Assembly: GCA_003342815.1 (NCBI GenBank)
Contig: PTEX01000133.1
Location: 1-64,000 of the forward strand
DNA: 64,000 nt
Direction: 5' to 3'
Source of the DNA: Eudromia elegans
Taxonomy: Eukaryota > Chordata > Aves > Tinamiformes > Tinamidae
How positions within the stretch are numbered: the stretch's first letter is position 1; the number at the start of each line of letters is the position of its first letter. Of this stretch, positions 41,001-53,152 are shown one piece after another. The notes below the pieces were generated by a model. That model worked only from the letters and a program-made list of their open reading frames with translations, was not told the DNA's origin and ran no database searches. The translations under genes and the position numbers were made by a program.

Positions 41001-44000
41001 TCCCATTTTAGCTCTTGGTTTAATCACTGCAGACTAAATCTCCATGAAAGGCACAGGCTGAAAATAGAGCTCCATAGGCCTCTTTGGACTTCCCTTTCTT
41101 TTCAGTCCAGTAAGGACTGACTTTCAAACAGAATTGGATATTGATATTCCTGACTGATCTGTGTAAACCATAATAATGTTGAGAGGCCTGCAGAAGTGTT
41201 GGTAGGGTTCTTGGTGTGACTGTTGGCTGGTGTCAGCACCCCTTGGCACACAACACAGGCCTCACATCCAAAATGGTGATTTATGTTCTTCACTTCCAGC
41301 CATCGGCTGCAAAAGACCCCAGATTGAGAATGGAAGAACAACTGGACCTGAGACCGTGTACAAATTTATGGACACCATTGTCTTTGAATGTGATTTTGGC
41401 TATGCCTTAAAGGGCTCTCAAGAGTCTCAATGCCAGCTTGGAGGCACCTGGGACCCTCCTGTCCCCACCTGTGAAAAGAGTAAGTGGAAATGAGGCAGTG
41501 GAGCTGGCTTCTCCTGAAGCCACCATATGAGTACAGCTGACAGGTGCTTCATTTGGGGGCAAAGGATACCAAGTGCCTCTGTCCAAAGGAGAAGAAAGGG
41601 AAAGCATACAAATGTCTGTCCCCCAATTCTCATAATCCCCATTCAGATTCCTGTTATATGTAGGGGTTTCACCTGCTATATGAATGCACTACTGCAAATG
41701 CAAAGTGAGGAAAAACTCCCTGTGATGTTAATAAGCTAGAAAAAAATACTGCTGGAAAGACATCTTGACAAGACAGAAATCTAAAGAGAGAAATATGATT
41801 CAAACATCTGCATTCATACTTATTTGGGGAAGATCAATAGGAAAGCAAGCAAGCTGCCCATCCCTACAGTGTGTGCTTGTGTCACCTCTTTGCAAGTCTT
41901 GACTTTTCCCTTCCATATAGTGCCGCTGTGTCCTTCCCCACCAAGCATCAAAAATGGCCAGCCCAAGAGCAGGGACGTGGACGTTTTCATCCCCGGCGTA
42001 TCGGTGAATTACGACTGTGACCCGGGGTACGCGCTCACCGGGACCACCCAAGTTTCTTGTCTGCCATCTGGAACATGGAGCATCCCTTACCCGCGATGTG
42101 AAGGTGTGCACTTGTACCTGATGTAAAAAGGGAGACAACGAGGGGCATCCTCAAGGAGGAGCCTGCAGAGGTCCCCACGGGGCCTGGAGCAGTGTGGGTC
42201 AGGCACGGGCGGTGGGTAACACCCGAGTGGGGTTTTCAAGGCTTTACACATGCCGCTCTCCATTCTCCTGCTGTGCCTTTCCGTGAAGGTAGGGGAGAAT
42301 TTCTGCATTTCTGGGGAATTTTCACTACGGAAAGAAACAAGGAGGGAAGCCCAAGCCTGGCAGCTGCTTCTCCAGCCCATGCTTTGCTCATTTTCCTTTC
42401 AGTCATTGTCTGCATAACCCCAGCAATCCGGAACGGAGCAGTAGCTGGAGAGGACAGAGCCACGTACGATCCTGGGGACACCATCACCTTCCAGTGCCAC
42501 CCTGGCTACGTGCTGCAGGGCAGCCGCAGGGCTGAGTGCCGGAATGATGGGCACTGGGCTCCTCCATTGCCTGCCTGCGTGCCAGGTGAGCGGGGACACG
42601 GCCTGCTGTGCAGTCCCACAATGTGGCACGGGCAGCTTTCTGGCAGCAGTTGTGAAACGGAGAGGGAAAGGTCTTAGGCTGGGGACATCCCGCTGAAGGG
42701 AGCTCTCCTAGCAGCCCACTAGCAGCAGCTAAATTCCCCCAGGGAAGGAGAAGCAGCTTGGCAGTGAGCACCGAAGAGTCCAAGGGCTGTCATTAGGTGG
42801 GAGAGGGCCAGAGGTGGCATCTCTGCCTCGCTCCAGCTGCCGAAGGAGCGACAGCGCCTGGTTGTGCTGCCCGTGCTGCTCCGCTGGGCGCCCCCCTAAA
42901 GCGACATCCTTCCTCCTCCCCTCTCCTAGCGGAGCCTTGTCCTCCACCCCCCGTCATCGCCAACGCAACGGCCAGCGCCGACCTCGGGGAGAACTTCACC
43001 AGCGGCATGTCCGTCACCTACAGCTGTGACCCGGGCTTCGCGCTCGTGGGCAACGCCTCGCTGCTGTGCTCGCCCGCGGGCAGCTGGAGCCGCCCCTACC
43101 CGCGCTGTGCAGGTGGGTTCGCACTGCTGCCTCCGTTCCCCCGCGCTTCCGCAGGCTGCCGGCCCTGCAGCAGGCAAAAACCCTGAAAGCCACCGGATTC
43201 GTGTGTGGGCAGGGAGGAAGCAGCAAGTCCCCACGGGGCGAAGCAGGATGCTCTTTTCCCTTTAATGACTTGAGGAGTAAATGTGTTATTGTATGTTGAT
43301 AGAAGTGAAAACGTGTAGAAGAGAGACAAATGTCCCTGGCTTTTGTAGCAGTGCCTGCCCGTGCACCTGCGGATCTTCCTTAGCACTGCATTGCCTGCAC
43401 TCCTTTCTCACAGCCTTTTCCTTCTTGGCAGCTGCATGTGGTGCTCCACCAACACTGCTGTTTGCTGAGCTAAGCAAGGAACACAAAAATCAGACAGAGT
43501 TTCCTGCTGGCACGACCGTGAAATACTCCTGCGGGCCGGGATACGCTAGACATCCACAAATACCACCGACAATTACATGTCTCGAGAACCAAACGTGGTC
43601 GGACCCCCAGGAGTTTTGTAAACGTATGTCTTGCAGATGCTGCTATTTTCTTCAATTGCAGCGTAGCCACCAAAGCCGGGAGCTCAGTGAATGCTCCTCT
43701 GTTTCTGTTCCCCTTGTGGTGGGGGCATTGGTAGGACTCCTGCAATTAAAGTGCTGCTTTTCCTACTGCACTGGCTGAAAGAAGTTCACAGCGGGCTCTT
43801 GTTTTGTCCCAGGGAGAAGGTGTGAGCATCCAGGAGAACCCGATAATGGCAGAGTTATCGTTACAACAGACCTGCTGTTTGGGTCAACGGTGAATTACAC
43901 TTGTGAGGAAGGGTGAGTCAGGCCAAGCTCACTTGGCCTACCGAGATGCAGTGTCTCTGGCCTCTCTCTAGCTCCTTGGTACATCATGGTTTTAAACAAG

Positions 44001-47000
44001 AAAACAATGCGTGTGTTCCCGTGCCCAAAGTCCATCAAAGCGACCCGCTCAGTGTGATGCTTGAGGGGGATTCTAGGCTTTGCAATGGTTGAATGCTAGT
44101 CTGGTTTGTAGGCTGATTGACAACAGAAATGTGGATAGCAGCATTCAGGTTTAGGTTTTTAAGCGCCGGCCAGTGTGAATGGCCCTAAGTCCAATCTTGG
44201 AGTACACGATGGAAAAAGGGTGTTTGTTCTGAAAGACTGAGCTTAAAATGGCTATCCTAGGATTTACTGCCCACAGCCTTTGTTGGGTGAGCCCTAATGA
44301 TGACAATACTCAATGGCACCGAGGATGAGACACGCAGGGCACGGAGGATGAGCTCCAAGGACAGTCCCTGTGCGGTAACAGGGCCTTGGCTTCCCTGCAG
44401 GTTCAGGCTGATGGGCCACGCTCAGAGGCGCTGCGTGGTTTCCGAGCCTGGGAAGCGAGTGGTGTGGAGCGGTGACGTGCCCACCTGCCAGCGTAAGTAC
44501 AGCATGCCCGCAGCAGGCAGAGCCGGGCCAGGGCTTTCCTTGGAAAGCACCTTCCCTGGGACGGGCAGTGCATGGTTAGGCTGAGACGGGGCCGTCGCCG
44601 TCGGCTCCCTCTTCGGGGCAGCACCTGCGCCCTGCAGCCCCCGGGCCGTGGCTGCCAGCGCTCGCTCACAGCAACTTGTGCTCCCTGCAGCCATCGTGTG
44701 CGAGCCGCCCCCGGACATCCCTCGTGGGACCCACTCGGGCCAACAGACGGACGGCTTCCCCTATGCGACCGTGGTCATGTACACGTGCGATCCCGGCCAC
44801 CCGCTCACGGGGGACCCCTCCATTTTCTGCACCACGGAGGACGGGCTGCACGGCGTGTGGAGCGGGCCGCCGCCGCGGTGCGGAGGTAAGGACTGATGGG
44901 CGCCCAGGCCCGGGATGGGCAGAAACGGAGGGAAGAAATACAAAAATCCACCCCATTCTTAGAGGTTTCCTTCCTCGCAGAGCTCCTGTGTCCCTCCCCG
45001 CTGGATATTGACCATGGTCAGCACGATGGCAAGGACGTGCAATTCTTCCACCCTGGAAAGTCTGTGAATTACAGCTGTGAGCCTGGATACTCCCTTGTTG
45101 GAAATGCCACTCTCTACTGCACCGAGAACGAGACCTGGGGCTTCCCTTACCCTCAGTGTAAAGGTGAGCTTTGACTGAGCGTGGCGGGGAGTGGTACCAG
45201 AGCATCCCCTGACACCCACGGGTCTGGGCTTGCCCACACAGGGTGCTCCGTGCGGCGGCAAGGTGCATTCTGTATCATTTGCAATGTCATATTTCTGCAT
45301 ATTACCTATCTATGCTCTCCATCAGCTGCATTTGTCCTCTCCCCTTAGCGCTGCAATGTCCTTTGCCTCCAAACATTGACAAAGGAAAGCATAACGGCCA
45401 GGGCTTGGAAACTTTTTCTCCTGGGATGGCCGTAAATTACAGCTGTGACCCAGGCTACTCCCTAGTGGGAGAGGAATCGATTTATTGTACCGATGCTGGA
45501 AACTGGAGCCTCCCTCTTCCTCAGTGCAAAGGTAGCCCTTTTTACAGAGCGTTATGGAGAGTTGGGTCGTCCTGTCTTGGAGCGCTCCTAAGACCTGCCC
45601 TCTCCCTCACTCAAGATGTTGAATGTTGCCCCTCACTGCGTCCCCCCTGTTGTCTGTGGAGCCTTTACATTTGTATCAGTGTGTACTTGGTATGCATTTT
45701 AGAGCAATTGTGTTAGGTGACAGATATGCCCCAATTTTCCTCCATGTATTTTCTTTCCCAACAGGTGGCTGTGCTGCCCCTCCAGACTTGCCCTTTGCTC
45801 AGCTAACTGAGGAATACAAAACCCAGATGGAGTTTTCTGTTGGGGACACTGTGAAGTACACCTGCCAGCCTGGATACATGCGATACCCTGGAATACCCCC
45901 GACAGTAACATGCCTCCAAAATCAAACGTGGTCTGAAGCGCTAGAGTTTTGTAAAAGTGAATAGCTCCATCCGTTTGGTGTTGTTTATTTTTTTTTGAAA
46001 ACTGTATAAACGGTATTTGTGGGTTTCTTAAAGCAGTTCTTTAAAAAATGATTCATACATGGCTTTACTAGTCACATAGTTTTAGCAATTATCGACCTTT
46101 TCAAACTCCTTTCTTTATGGTGACGGAGTGTGGACAGATCTTTAAGATAATATTTCTCATAACGCAGCTCAAAGCAGAGAAGAGTTTAAAATCAGCCTTG
46201 TTCTTTCCCAGGGAAAGAATGCAAATACCCAGAAGCACCACAGAATGGCAGAGTTGTCATTCTGACAGACCTCCGCTTCGGGTCAGCAGTGAACCACACG
46301 TGTGACACCGGGTGAGTCCCACGCTGCCTTCGCTGACGCCGTTTCCTGAGCTCAGCGTTGAGCAATTTGCAGTGAAGGATCCCAGCTCCTCTGTGCCTGT
46401 TACTTTTCCACAGCAAGCCAGAACTTGTGTTTTGGTTCCAGTTATATCTGAGCTGCCTGCTCGGGAAAGGAGAAATCCCTCATTTCCCAGTCAGTGCTTG
46501 ATGAACTATTTGGCAAACTTCAGTTTCAATCTGACCTCTCAGGCCGGAGCTGAGCAAGCACCTGCAGAGAGGAGGCTCCAGCACTTCTTGCTTCCTTCGG
46601 GTTTGAGTCCTGTTGTAGAACTTGGCAACCTGGAGTAATTTGTGATGATTTTTATTCTTTGTGGGTCCAGACTGATGGAACTTTGTGTCCTTTATTCCCA
46701 TGGGCAGAACCAGCAGAGACACCAGGGTGTCAGCCTGACTCGGGAGATGCAGAAGGAAACCTCGGGGGCTTGTGGTGGTGGGAGGACATGATGCGACTGA
46801 GTAACTTGGCATCAACAGACATTTCTCTCTGTGCCCTTCCAGGCATGAACTAGTTGGGCAGTTTCAGAGGAGATGTGAGATTATTGGAATGGCTGTTGCA
46901 TGGAGCGGTGCTCCTCCCATCTGCAGGAGTAAGTAGGTCATGTTTAGTATTGGCCCATAATAGTTAAATAAAGTCCTTAAGATCAAACAGTGGCATTTCA

Positions 47001-50000
47001 AAAAAGAAAATAAGAAAAAACACCCAAAAAACAGAGTCCTGAGGAATAAGGCTTTTTAAGCATAATATTCCTCTAGGACATTTTTGTTTTGTTTGCTTGT
47101 TTTACTACTTCTAAAAATATTCCAGATGTGATATTTTGATCTTTCAGAGTTATGTAGGAAGAAAAGCCAGATCCCAGCAGGGACTCGTTTCTTTTGTTTC
47201 ACAAGACTAATTTATTCTTCTGTGTGTGTCTGAGTGCTACCTGTGAAAATAGCTCAGAGAACCTCCTGGGGGAACAGTGGCAGGTTCAGGATGGATTTTA
47301 TCTGTACATCACCTTCAGCAGACAGAGGTCTCCCCAGCTGAAGTAATGGATTTTTCTTTTCAGAGGTGACATGCCCAATCCCGAAGATCCAGAATGGGAG
47401 AATATCCATTCATAAAAATAGCTACACATATGAGGATACTGTTAGCTTTAAGTGCCACGAAGGCTTCACCCTGCAGGGCCATCATACAGCTCGATGCAGA
47501 GCCGATAAAACGTGGGACCCACCTGTGCCAGTCTGTGCACGGGGTAAGTGCCACCCTGCTCACCTGGTCATGTTGCCATGTTGCTCTTTCCTTCCTCACT
47601 GCTCCCAGGAACTCATGGAAGCTGAATTTGCCTCTATCTGTCCTGCTCGTCCCTGTTTTCAAGCCAAGGAACTTTACTGACTACCTTATAGCAAAACAAG
47701 AAACTGTTCCTTTCGTTTATGACTCTTGTTGTGACCAGGCTGAAGGCAACATCATAAATATCAATGTCCATAATCTGTGTTCTCCCCACCTTCTGAAAGT
47801 AAGAAAGCTGATTGGTTCAGGGCAGGAGCTGACTATCACAGACGAGTGAAAATAATTCCAAAACACAAGGGGCAGATGATAGAAAATGAAAGTAAAATTA
47901 TACATGGCACTGTTCCACAAATGCGTATCTTAAACTCTTAATGCTGTATCTATCTAGGTGGAATGACAGAACACCATCATCAGCTTTTTGAAACCTCTAC
48001 AAGGCCAGGTAGGTCTATCATAAGAAAAGACAAAACTCGTCAAATACTACGTTTTGCCCTGCTTTTTGCAGGGAAGAAGGGGACTTGCACTGTTCTACTC
48101 TTTTGCTGTCCCTCTTTCCAGAGATGAGCATCCTCCCTCATCCTTTCCCTCTCTTTTCCAGGGCTGCAGTGCCTGCCTCCCCCTGGCATTGCTCATGGGG
48201 AGCACAGCAGCTACTCCTCGGACACGTTTGCCATAGGAGCACTTGTGCACTACAGCTGCAAGCCTGGCTTCTTCCTGATTGGGAATGAGTCTATCCGTTG
48301 TACAGCATACGGAACCTGGAGTCGTCCTCTACCCCGGTGCGAAGGTGTGTTCATGTTCTTACTAATTCTTCTTGACTTTCTAAGTATGTTAAGTACGCAG
48401 TAATATTTGGCTGAGGACCATTTGAAATAAGCTGTTGCTTTAACAGACTCCACCCTTGCAGAAGACGACTGTGGCCAAACACCCTTCTTGTGACCTTGTT
48501 CACGATTTAATGGTTCTTCCCACTCTTACTGTCCACAGTTGGCTGTGCAAACCCAGGAGTTGACAATGAAGAAGTAACTGGATTTAAGTCTCTCTATAGA
48601 CCTGGAGACATCGTCAGGATTGAATGCAAAAGTGACAGTGACCCCAAGGGCCTTCACGAGTCCCAGTGCCAGGCTGGAGGTACCTGGGATCCACCACTCC
48701 CCATTTGTGAAAGAAGTAAGCAGGCACGATGCCCAGATGACCATCCTTCTTTGGATGACTATCTATGGATTAGCTCTATGAGCTAATTAAAGACTAGCAC
48801 TTCTCTCTCCATAGCACCGCGCTGTTCCCAGCCTCCGGAGGTTGCCAACGGGTGGCACAGCGGCCTGGCAACAGCAGCTTTTGCTCCCGGGACCTCTGTG
48901 AGGTACAGCTGCAAGTCTGGCTTCGTCCTCAGCGGGACGGCCTCCATGTACTGCACGGATGCTGGGGCCTGGAGCCAGCCCCCACCGGTGTGCCAAGGTG
49001 CGCTTGGTTGTGTTGAGAGCAAAGGACACTTGGCTCCTGCCTTGGAGATTACTTATGTAAGGCTAAATCTGTGTCGTTTACTCTAGAATGTGTTTTAAGA
49101 ACAATAAATCTATACACTTTCCCAAAACATACAGGAGTTACAAAGTTACAAGACTGGTTTTTAGAGATGATAGATGCAGATATTACACAGGAGCAAATGA
49201 GGCTACAAACATACAGTTGCTATAGCTATTCTCTGGCAACCCCTAATTTCCTAATTTCAATGCTCTCTTGTTCATCTCCTCCAACTTTTCAGTCGTGAGG
49301 TGCCTCCATCCTCCAAACATCACCAACGGGAAGCTCGTGGGCCACATCTCTGACACCTTTCCCTATGGAGCATCTGTGTCCTACAGCTGTAATCACGGTT
49401 ATTCACTCATTGGGAATGCTTCCATTAGCTGCACAGTGTCTGGAACTTGGGACCAGCCTCTTCCTTGGTGTGAAGGTCTGTCCGTGCTCCGCTTGCTTGT
49501 GCTGTGTTGTACTCAGGTGGCACCCATGGCTACGCATTTCTCTTCAGGGAGTGAAATTCTTAAGGAAATACATGGGCAAAAATCCAGGTACTAAAAACAC
49601 GAGCACTTACTAACACGGAATTCCAGCCCCTTATTTTGCTGGAGAAGCACTTACATTTCATAGCTAGATAACGTTAACGTGTTAATTACAAATTTATCCA
49701 CTTTCTGATATCCTTGTGTGGAGTATGATGTTATGAAGGAGGAAGATGAGGATCTCAAACGAACAGTAAAAAGAACACGAGCACAGCGGGAGGCAACTCT
49801 GCAAGACTGTTTTAATTCTTGTTTGTCTTCGCATTTCTGCTCTTGTTGCTATGAATGAACAGTATAGCATTTGCTCCAGGAAAGCCAACCTTTTTTCCCT
49901 TTGCTTCCTTTGCATCTCCCCCAAGGATGACTAACAGCAGAAACAAAGGCAGTGATTACATCAGAGGTTTTTTCTTAGGGGATTGACTGTAAATTGGACG

Positions 50001-51989
50001 TGAGCCTATTTCCTTACTGGAAAAGCTGCTTTTGTACTCTGTAACTTGGCACTTTGCACATAGCTCATTGGGAAGGTCGGTCTTCAGGCAAATTTGACCA
50101 CACGCAATCTCATGAATGCGAGAAGATTCCTAGTATGGGTGTTCCTGCACTAAAAATTGGATTATTTGCTGGAATAAATTCATTGTCAGAATATGTAATT
50201 TCCTTTGGTAGAGCTGCACCCACCCCAGTGACTCAGGAATTGAAACACACCTGGACAACAATAAGAGGAAATAACACAAGAAATGTTTCTATAAGTGAAG
50301 TCAGAGGCTCTGTATTTAAAGTGGTCTCACAGAAAAAAATCTCCCTATCATGCCACATTCCCATAGCTTTGAAGTGTCCTCAGCAACTATTAGGTGTGAT
50401 GGTTTTAAAAAAATTAAGGTGTAAAACACAGCAGTGTAAAAATTGCATCCTGATGTTATCCCTTCTGTTTCCACCAAGAATATTCTCCAGAATTCTTGGA
50501 TTGTCAAATGTGATTAGTCACCTAAATGGAAATAACAAGTTCACTTTGATTGAATGTGCCTCTCCGGCATCTGTCCCAAGGTACCATTCCCTGAGGCCTC
50601 AACATAGCATGGAGTTGTAAGAAAAACATAGATAAACAGATAAACAGCCCACAGATTGCAGTAGCCATTTGTTCATCATTACACACTCACTTCTACAGCC
50701 TCAAGGAAGCAAAACACACTTTGGAATAAGAACTATTTTCATGTTACTTTCAGAGAAACAATTCAAAAACAATGCCTAAAAGGCCTGCCATTGTATACCT
50801 TGTATCTTATATTCCCTCCCATTAAACATCTTCGTTCTGTTTTATTTAATTTCAGAGATCAGATGTGCATTCCCAGAAGTTCCAGGTGTTAAGAAAACCA
50901 TCACGGGAAGTACCTATCGACTGGGGACTAACATCACTCTTGAATGTGATGATGGTTACGCGTTGGGAGGCATCACGCAGACTCAGTGTCAGGAGGACTT
51001 CAGCTGGGACCCTCCTGTACCAGCCTGTAAACTAGGTAAGTGAAATGCAAATAAAGAGAAGTTCAGGCAAGTTCATCTAGAAAAGCAGATGGAGGCAAAA
51101 ATTCCATTTCTGTTGCTTCTATCAGTCATAGAGGTGTTTTGACTATTAAAATTTGAGGCAGTTCAACTGATATATATTATTATAAGGCAGAAATATTTAT
51201 ATTCCCTCTGGAGAAGACTCACCAGTCACCGTTTAGCTTAATAAGGATAATTCATCAGCTGCAGCTGCTAACGGATATCCTGTATTCTAGGCTCTGGCAG
51301 TAAAAGTCTAAGATTAAGTTTAATAAAGTGGTTAAGTAAAGCTAAGACCTGTGTTATTTCATATTAAAACGCTTCACTGATTTTCTCTTCCCTTCAGCTT
51401 CACAGAAGTCTAGCTCACTTGGCCTAGGTAAGTAGCTCGCAAACATTTTTGTTGGCCAGATCTTTAGCTTTAGTGCCCTCTGTGCTGCTATTTCCCTCTG
51501 CCTCCTAGAGGAGAAGAGTTGGCTGCTTCAGCTGGGGTGGAATAACAGTAATAGTGCATGTTGCTCATCTCTCACACAGGCATTACAGCTGCAGCAGTTC
51601 TGCTCTTCCTGGGTGCAGGCATTATCTGGAAGGTTATTTCCAAGCAGAAGCAAGGGTAAGGCAACGTTCTGCACATTCATCTCCTTTGCTGTCAAGCGCC
51701 AAGCTTTATTCAGGCAACACACCTAACTGCATTATTTGTGCCTGGATCCTGTTCTTGTGCATCTTTAACTCCAAAGCACAAACGGCACAAGCCTCCACAA
51801 CGTGTTATCAGCTGTGTGGTTGTTTCACTCTCAAAGAAAACGAATTGAGAGCTCTTTTACAAACACACACACAGCCTCCTGTTTTAATTTGCTTCTCTAC
51901 CTCCTAGCTATTATCATACGTATGAAAACTATGGGTGCCGTACCCCTGTGGACCATGTAACCGAACAGAAACCTTTGTGTGTCCCATAG
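31945..51989 (+). CDS. Giant CR1/CR2-like type I complement receptor (33 SCRs)
   Basis: 42 coding exons (listed in the sub-entries), 6426 bases, 2141 residues, all junctions in frame. The order is signal peptide, SCR1-28, a 17-residue linker exon, SCR29-33, a 10-residue linker, transmembrane helix and a tail of 27 residues. Four a-b modules (SCR10-11, 14-15, 21-22, 26-27) resemble the long homologous repeats of mammalian CR1, including the split second SCR. SCR3-5 and SCR6-8 are a near-identical tandem pair. It is larger than human CR2 (15-16 SCRs) and similar in scale to human CR1 (30 SCRs). Expected ligands are C3b/C4b or C3d fragments. Which mammalian receptor it matches is unclear, so no symbol is given. 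The exon set is firm; alternative splicing is likely. Confidence 0.87.
32380..33209 (+). CDS. Gene 6 SCR1 (32380-32577) and SCR2 (33027-33209)
   Basis: SCR1 is type c (IQCTRPPDIPHGRHTG, WSGPPPQC). SCR2 starts TRCPFPRILHGRR and ends PVCTKG. Its donor is AG|GCAAGT, a classic GC-type 5' splice site. Confidence 0.87.
33949..34847 (+). CDS. Gene 6 SCR3-5, first copy of the triplet (33949-34131, 34295-34474, 34665-34847)
   Basis: SCR3 starts VKCHRPPNIANGRHSG, SCR4 starts IGCESPSVQHGAVHH and SCR5 starts RPCPMPPRIANGHHDG. Introns are 163 and 190 bases. The whole block reappears 1738 bases downstream. Confidence 0.92.
35687..36585 (+). CDS. Gene 6 SCR6-8, second copy of the triplet (35687-35869, 36033-36212, 36403-36585)
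   Basis: Only four residue changes from SCR3-5 are seen by eye: H to L after the first Cys, D to E and Q to R in SCR7, V to I in SCR8. The introns are equally conserved. Confidence 0.92.
36860..37042 (+). CDS. Gene 6 SCR9
   Basis: Starts VCLDPDVKNGIKVDG and ends VPVCGRG; donor G|GTGAAC. Similar in type to SCR4 of gene 5 and gene 7 (d type). Confidence 0.88.
37392..39431 (+). CDS. Gene 6 module I: SCR10-13 (37392-37586; 37828-37927+38274-38362; 38805-38999; 39252-39431)
   Basis: SCR10 is a (GGCGAPAKLLFAELREE), SCR11 is the split b (KQCSHPGEPENG, break at CEEG) and SCR12 is c (IPCEPPPDVPHGKHTG). SCR13 starts SCPAPPAISNGKHSG and has the weak donor G|GTCCGT. Confidence 0.88.
39969..43112 (+). 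CDS. Gene 6 module II: SCR14-20
   Basis: Exons 39969-40160 (SCR14, a), 40353-40452 with 40615-40700 (SCR15, split b), 40775-40957 (SCR16), 41300-41479 (SCR17), 41921-42103 (SCR18), 42403-42585 (SCR19) and 42930-43112 (SCR20). There is no c-type SCR after SCR15: the next exon, after an intron of only 74 bases, is like SCR3 (VNCSPPPNIANGKHN). SCR16's donor is G|GTCTGT. Confidence 0.88.
43432..45531 (+). CDS. Gene 6 module III: SCR21-25
   Basis: Exons 43432-43623 (SCR21, a), 43813-43912 with 44401-44492 (SCR22, split b), 44691-44885 (SCR23, c), 44981-45163 (SCR24) and 45349-45531 (SCR25). SCR23 starts IVCEPPPDIPRGTHSG. SCR24 and SCR25 share a VNYSCEPGYSLVG/VNYSCDPGYSLVG core. Confidence 0.89.
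45765..47543 (+). CDS. Gene 6 module IV: SCR26-28
   Basis: Exons 45765-45956 (SCR26, a), 46212-46311 with 46843-46928 (SCR27, split b at CDTG) and 47364-47543 (SCR28, starts VTCPIPKIQNGR). As in module II there is no c-type SCR. Confidence 0.87.
47958..48008 (+). CDS. Gene 6 non-SCR linker exon
   Basis: 51 bases, symmetric phase 1, with a His-rich TEHHHQLFE stretch between acceptor TATCTAG and donor G|GTAGGT. It may add flexibility between the C3b-module region and the membrane-proximal SCRs. Confidence 0.6.
48162..49475 (+). CDS. Gene 6 SCR29-32 (48162-48344, 48539-48715, 48815-48997, 49293-49475)
   Basis: SCR29 starts LQCLPPPGIAHGEHSS, SCR31 PRCSQPPEVANGWHSG and SCR32 VRCLHPPNITNGKLVG. 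SCR30 (VGCANPGVDNEE) is short: the usual Gly-Tyr after Cys2 is replaced by an SDSDPKG loop. Confidence 0.87.
50856..51035 (+). CDS. Gene 6 SCR33, last SCR
   Basis: Starts IRCAFPEVPGVKKT and ends VPACKLG, after the longest intron of the gene (1380 bases). Confidence 0.88.
   Translation, partial: RSDVHSQKFQVLRKPSREVPIDWGLTSLLNVMMVTRWEASRRLSVRRTSAGTLLYQPVN
51398..51989 (+). CDS. Gene 6 linker (51398-51427), transmembrane (51580-51655) and tail (51908-51989)
   Basis: The linker is 10 Ser-rich residues. The next exon encodes ITAAAVLLFLGAGIIW, then KVISKQKQ. The tail starts YYHTYENYG and stops at TAG 51987-51989. Phases 1 then 2 match the membrane exons of gene 7. Confidence 0.85.
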
Positions 51990-53152
51990 CAGGTATGGAT
52001 TTCTATTCCTCAGTATAAAACATCAGTTATAGCTGCACAGCTGTGTTGTTCTAGCAGTCATTTAAGCAGAATTTAATCGTTCAAGTTTAACTGGCACATG
52101 GATCTGTTTTCCACCCAGAGTGTGCACTGCAGATAAGCTTCACCGTTACCAGGACGCTGCCCATAGCCACCTTTGACTGCAAAATATCCCCTGTCAACGT
52201 TAGCGCTTTTCTCCCTTTTATTTGCAAAGATTGCTTGGAAAAAGTCCCTGCCACTGCAGCAGAAATTATTCTCTCCTTGCTCCCTACGCATGAATCATGA
52301 TATAATTTCTAGGCATTAATGCAACACAAAGAGTTTGCTTTTAACACCAGCATGTCTTCTGCTTTTTTCCAGGCGGGAGGCCTCCGGTTGCTGTGGCCTT
52401 CCCCAATTCCTTCTCCATGCAAAAGAAACGATGCTGGTCCCACGGACGCTTTGGTCTCTTTCTTTGAGACTGAAATTCTGTAGCAAAAAAACAAAAGGCA
52501 CTTTACCACAGGACTGGAATTACTGCTGCTTCTGCTTCCACTCATTACACTGCTCCGAAGGCCTAACCAGGCCCCATGGTGCATAAAGGCTCCTTTGGAG
52601 ACTCCTCTCTGCACTCCTGCTCCCTGATGACAAACGTTCCCTTTATTTTCAAGCTCCTCAGTTGGGAAAGGTGCACTGGAACACCCTGCCGCGGCAGGGA
52701 AGGAACAATTCATTAAACAAGCAAGACACTTTTACCATTTTGCCTGGACACTGCTAGAAAATAGGTAACCCCTTAGGTTTTCTACAACTGCTTAGTGAAG
52801 GGGAATAATATCTGTAAAAAGGAGTTCTTGTTCCAAGGGGTCATTACAAGCCAGCTACTCCCAACAGGGAGTTGGGGGGGGTGTTAACCTTTTCCTCCTC
52901 CTTTCCCTTAAAGAGGAGTCATTCCAGGACACCCGTTTCTCTCCAAGGCTGCCACCGCTTCCCTCCTTCACAAACACACGTTTCTAGGATATTTAACCCA
53001 ATAAAAGCAGATCTTGACGCAACATTTTGGGCCTTTTTTTGTCGCAGAAGCTACCCGGGTCTTATTTTAACGCTACCAGGCTTTTTAAGGCGAGGAAACC
53101 GATTCGGATCCGTTCCGCGCCGGTGCCGAGGGCGGCGGCCGAGGCGGAGGAA
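51990..53152 (+). other. Gene 6 3' region and gene 7 upstream
   Basis: No further exon recognised. Candidate poly(A) hexamers are ATTAAA at 52712-52717 and AATAAA at 53000-53005. Confidence 0.45.

Noticed and set aside
50054..50620. 188-codon open frame in the last long intron of gene 6
   Set aside because: It is unusually long for AT-rich DNA, but has no recognisable domain, no SCR Cys pattern and no need for splicing into the gene. It may be chance or an old insertion; a protein search would settle it.
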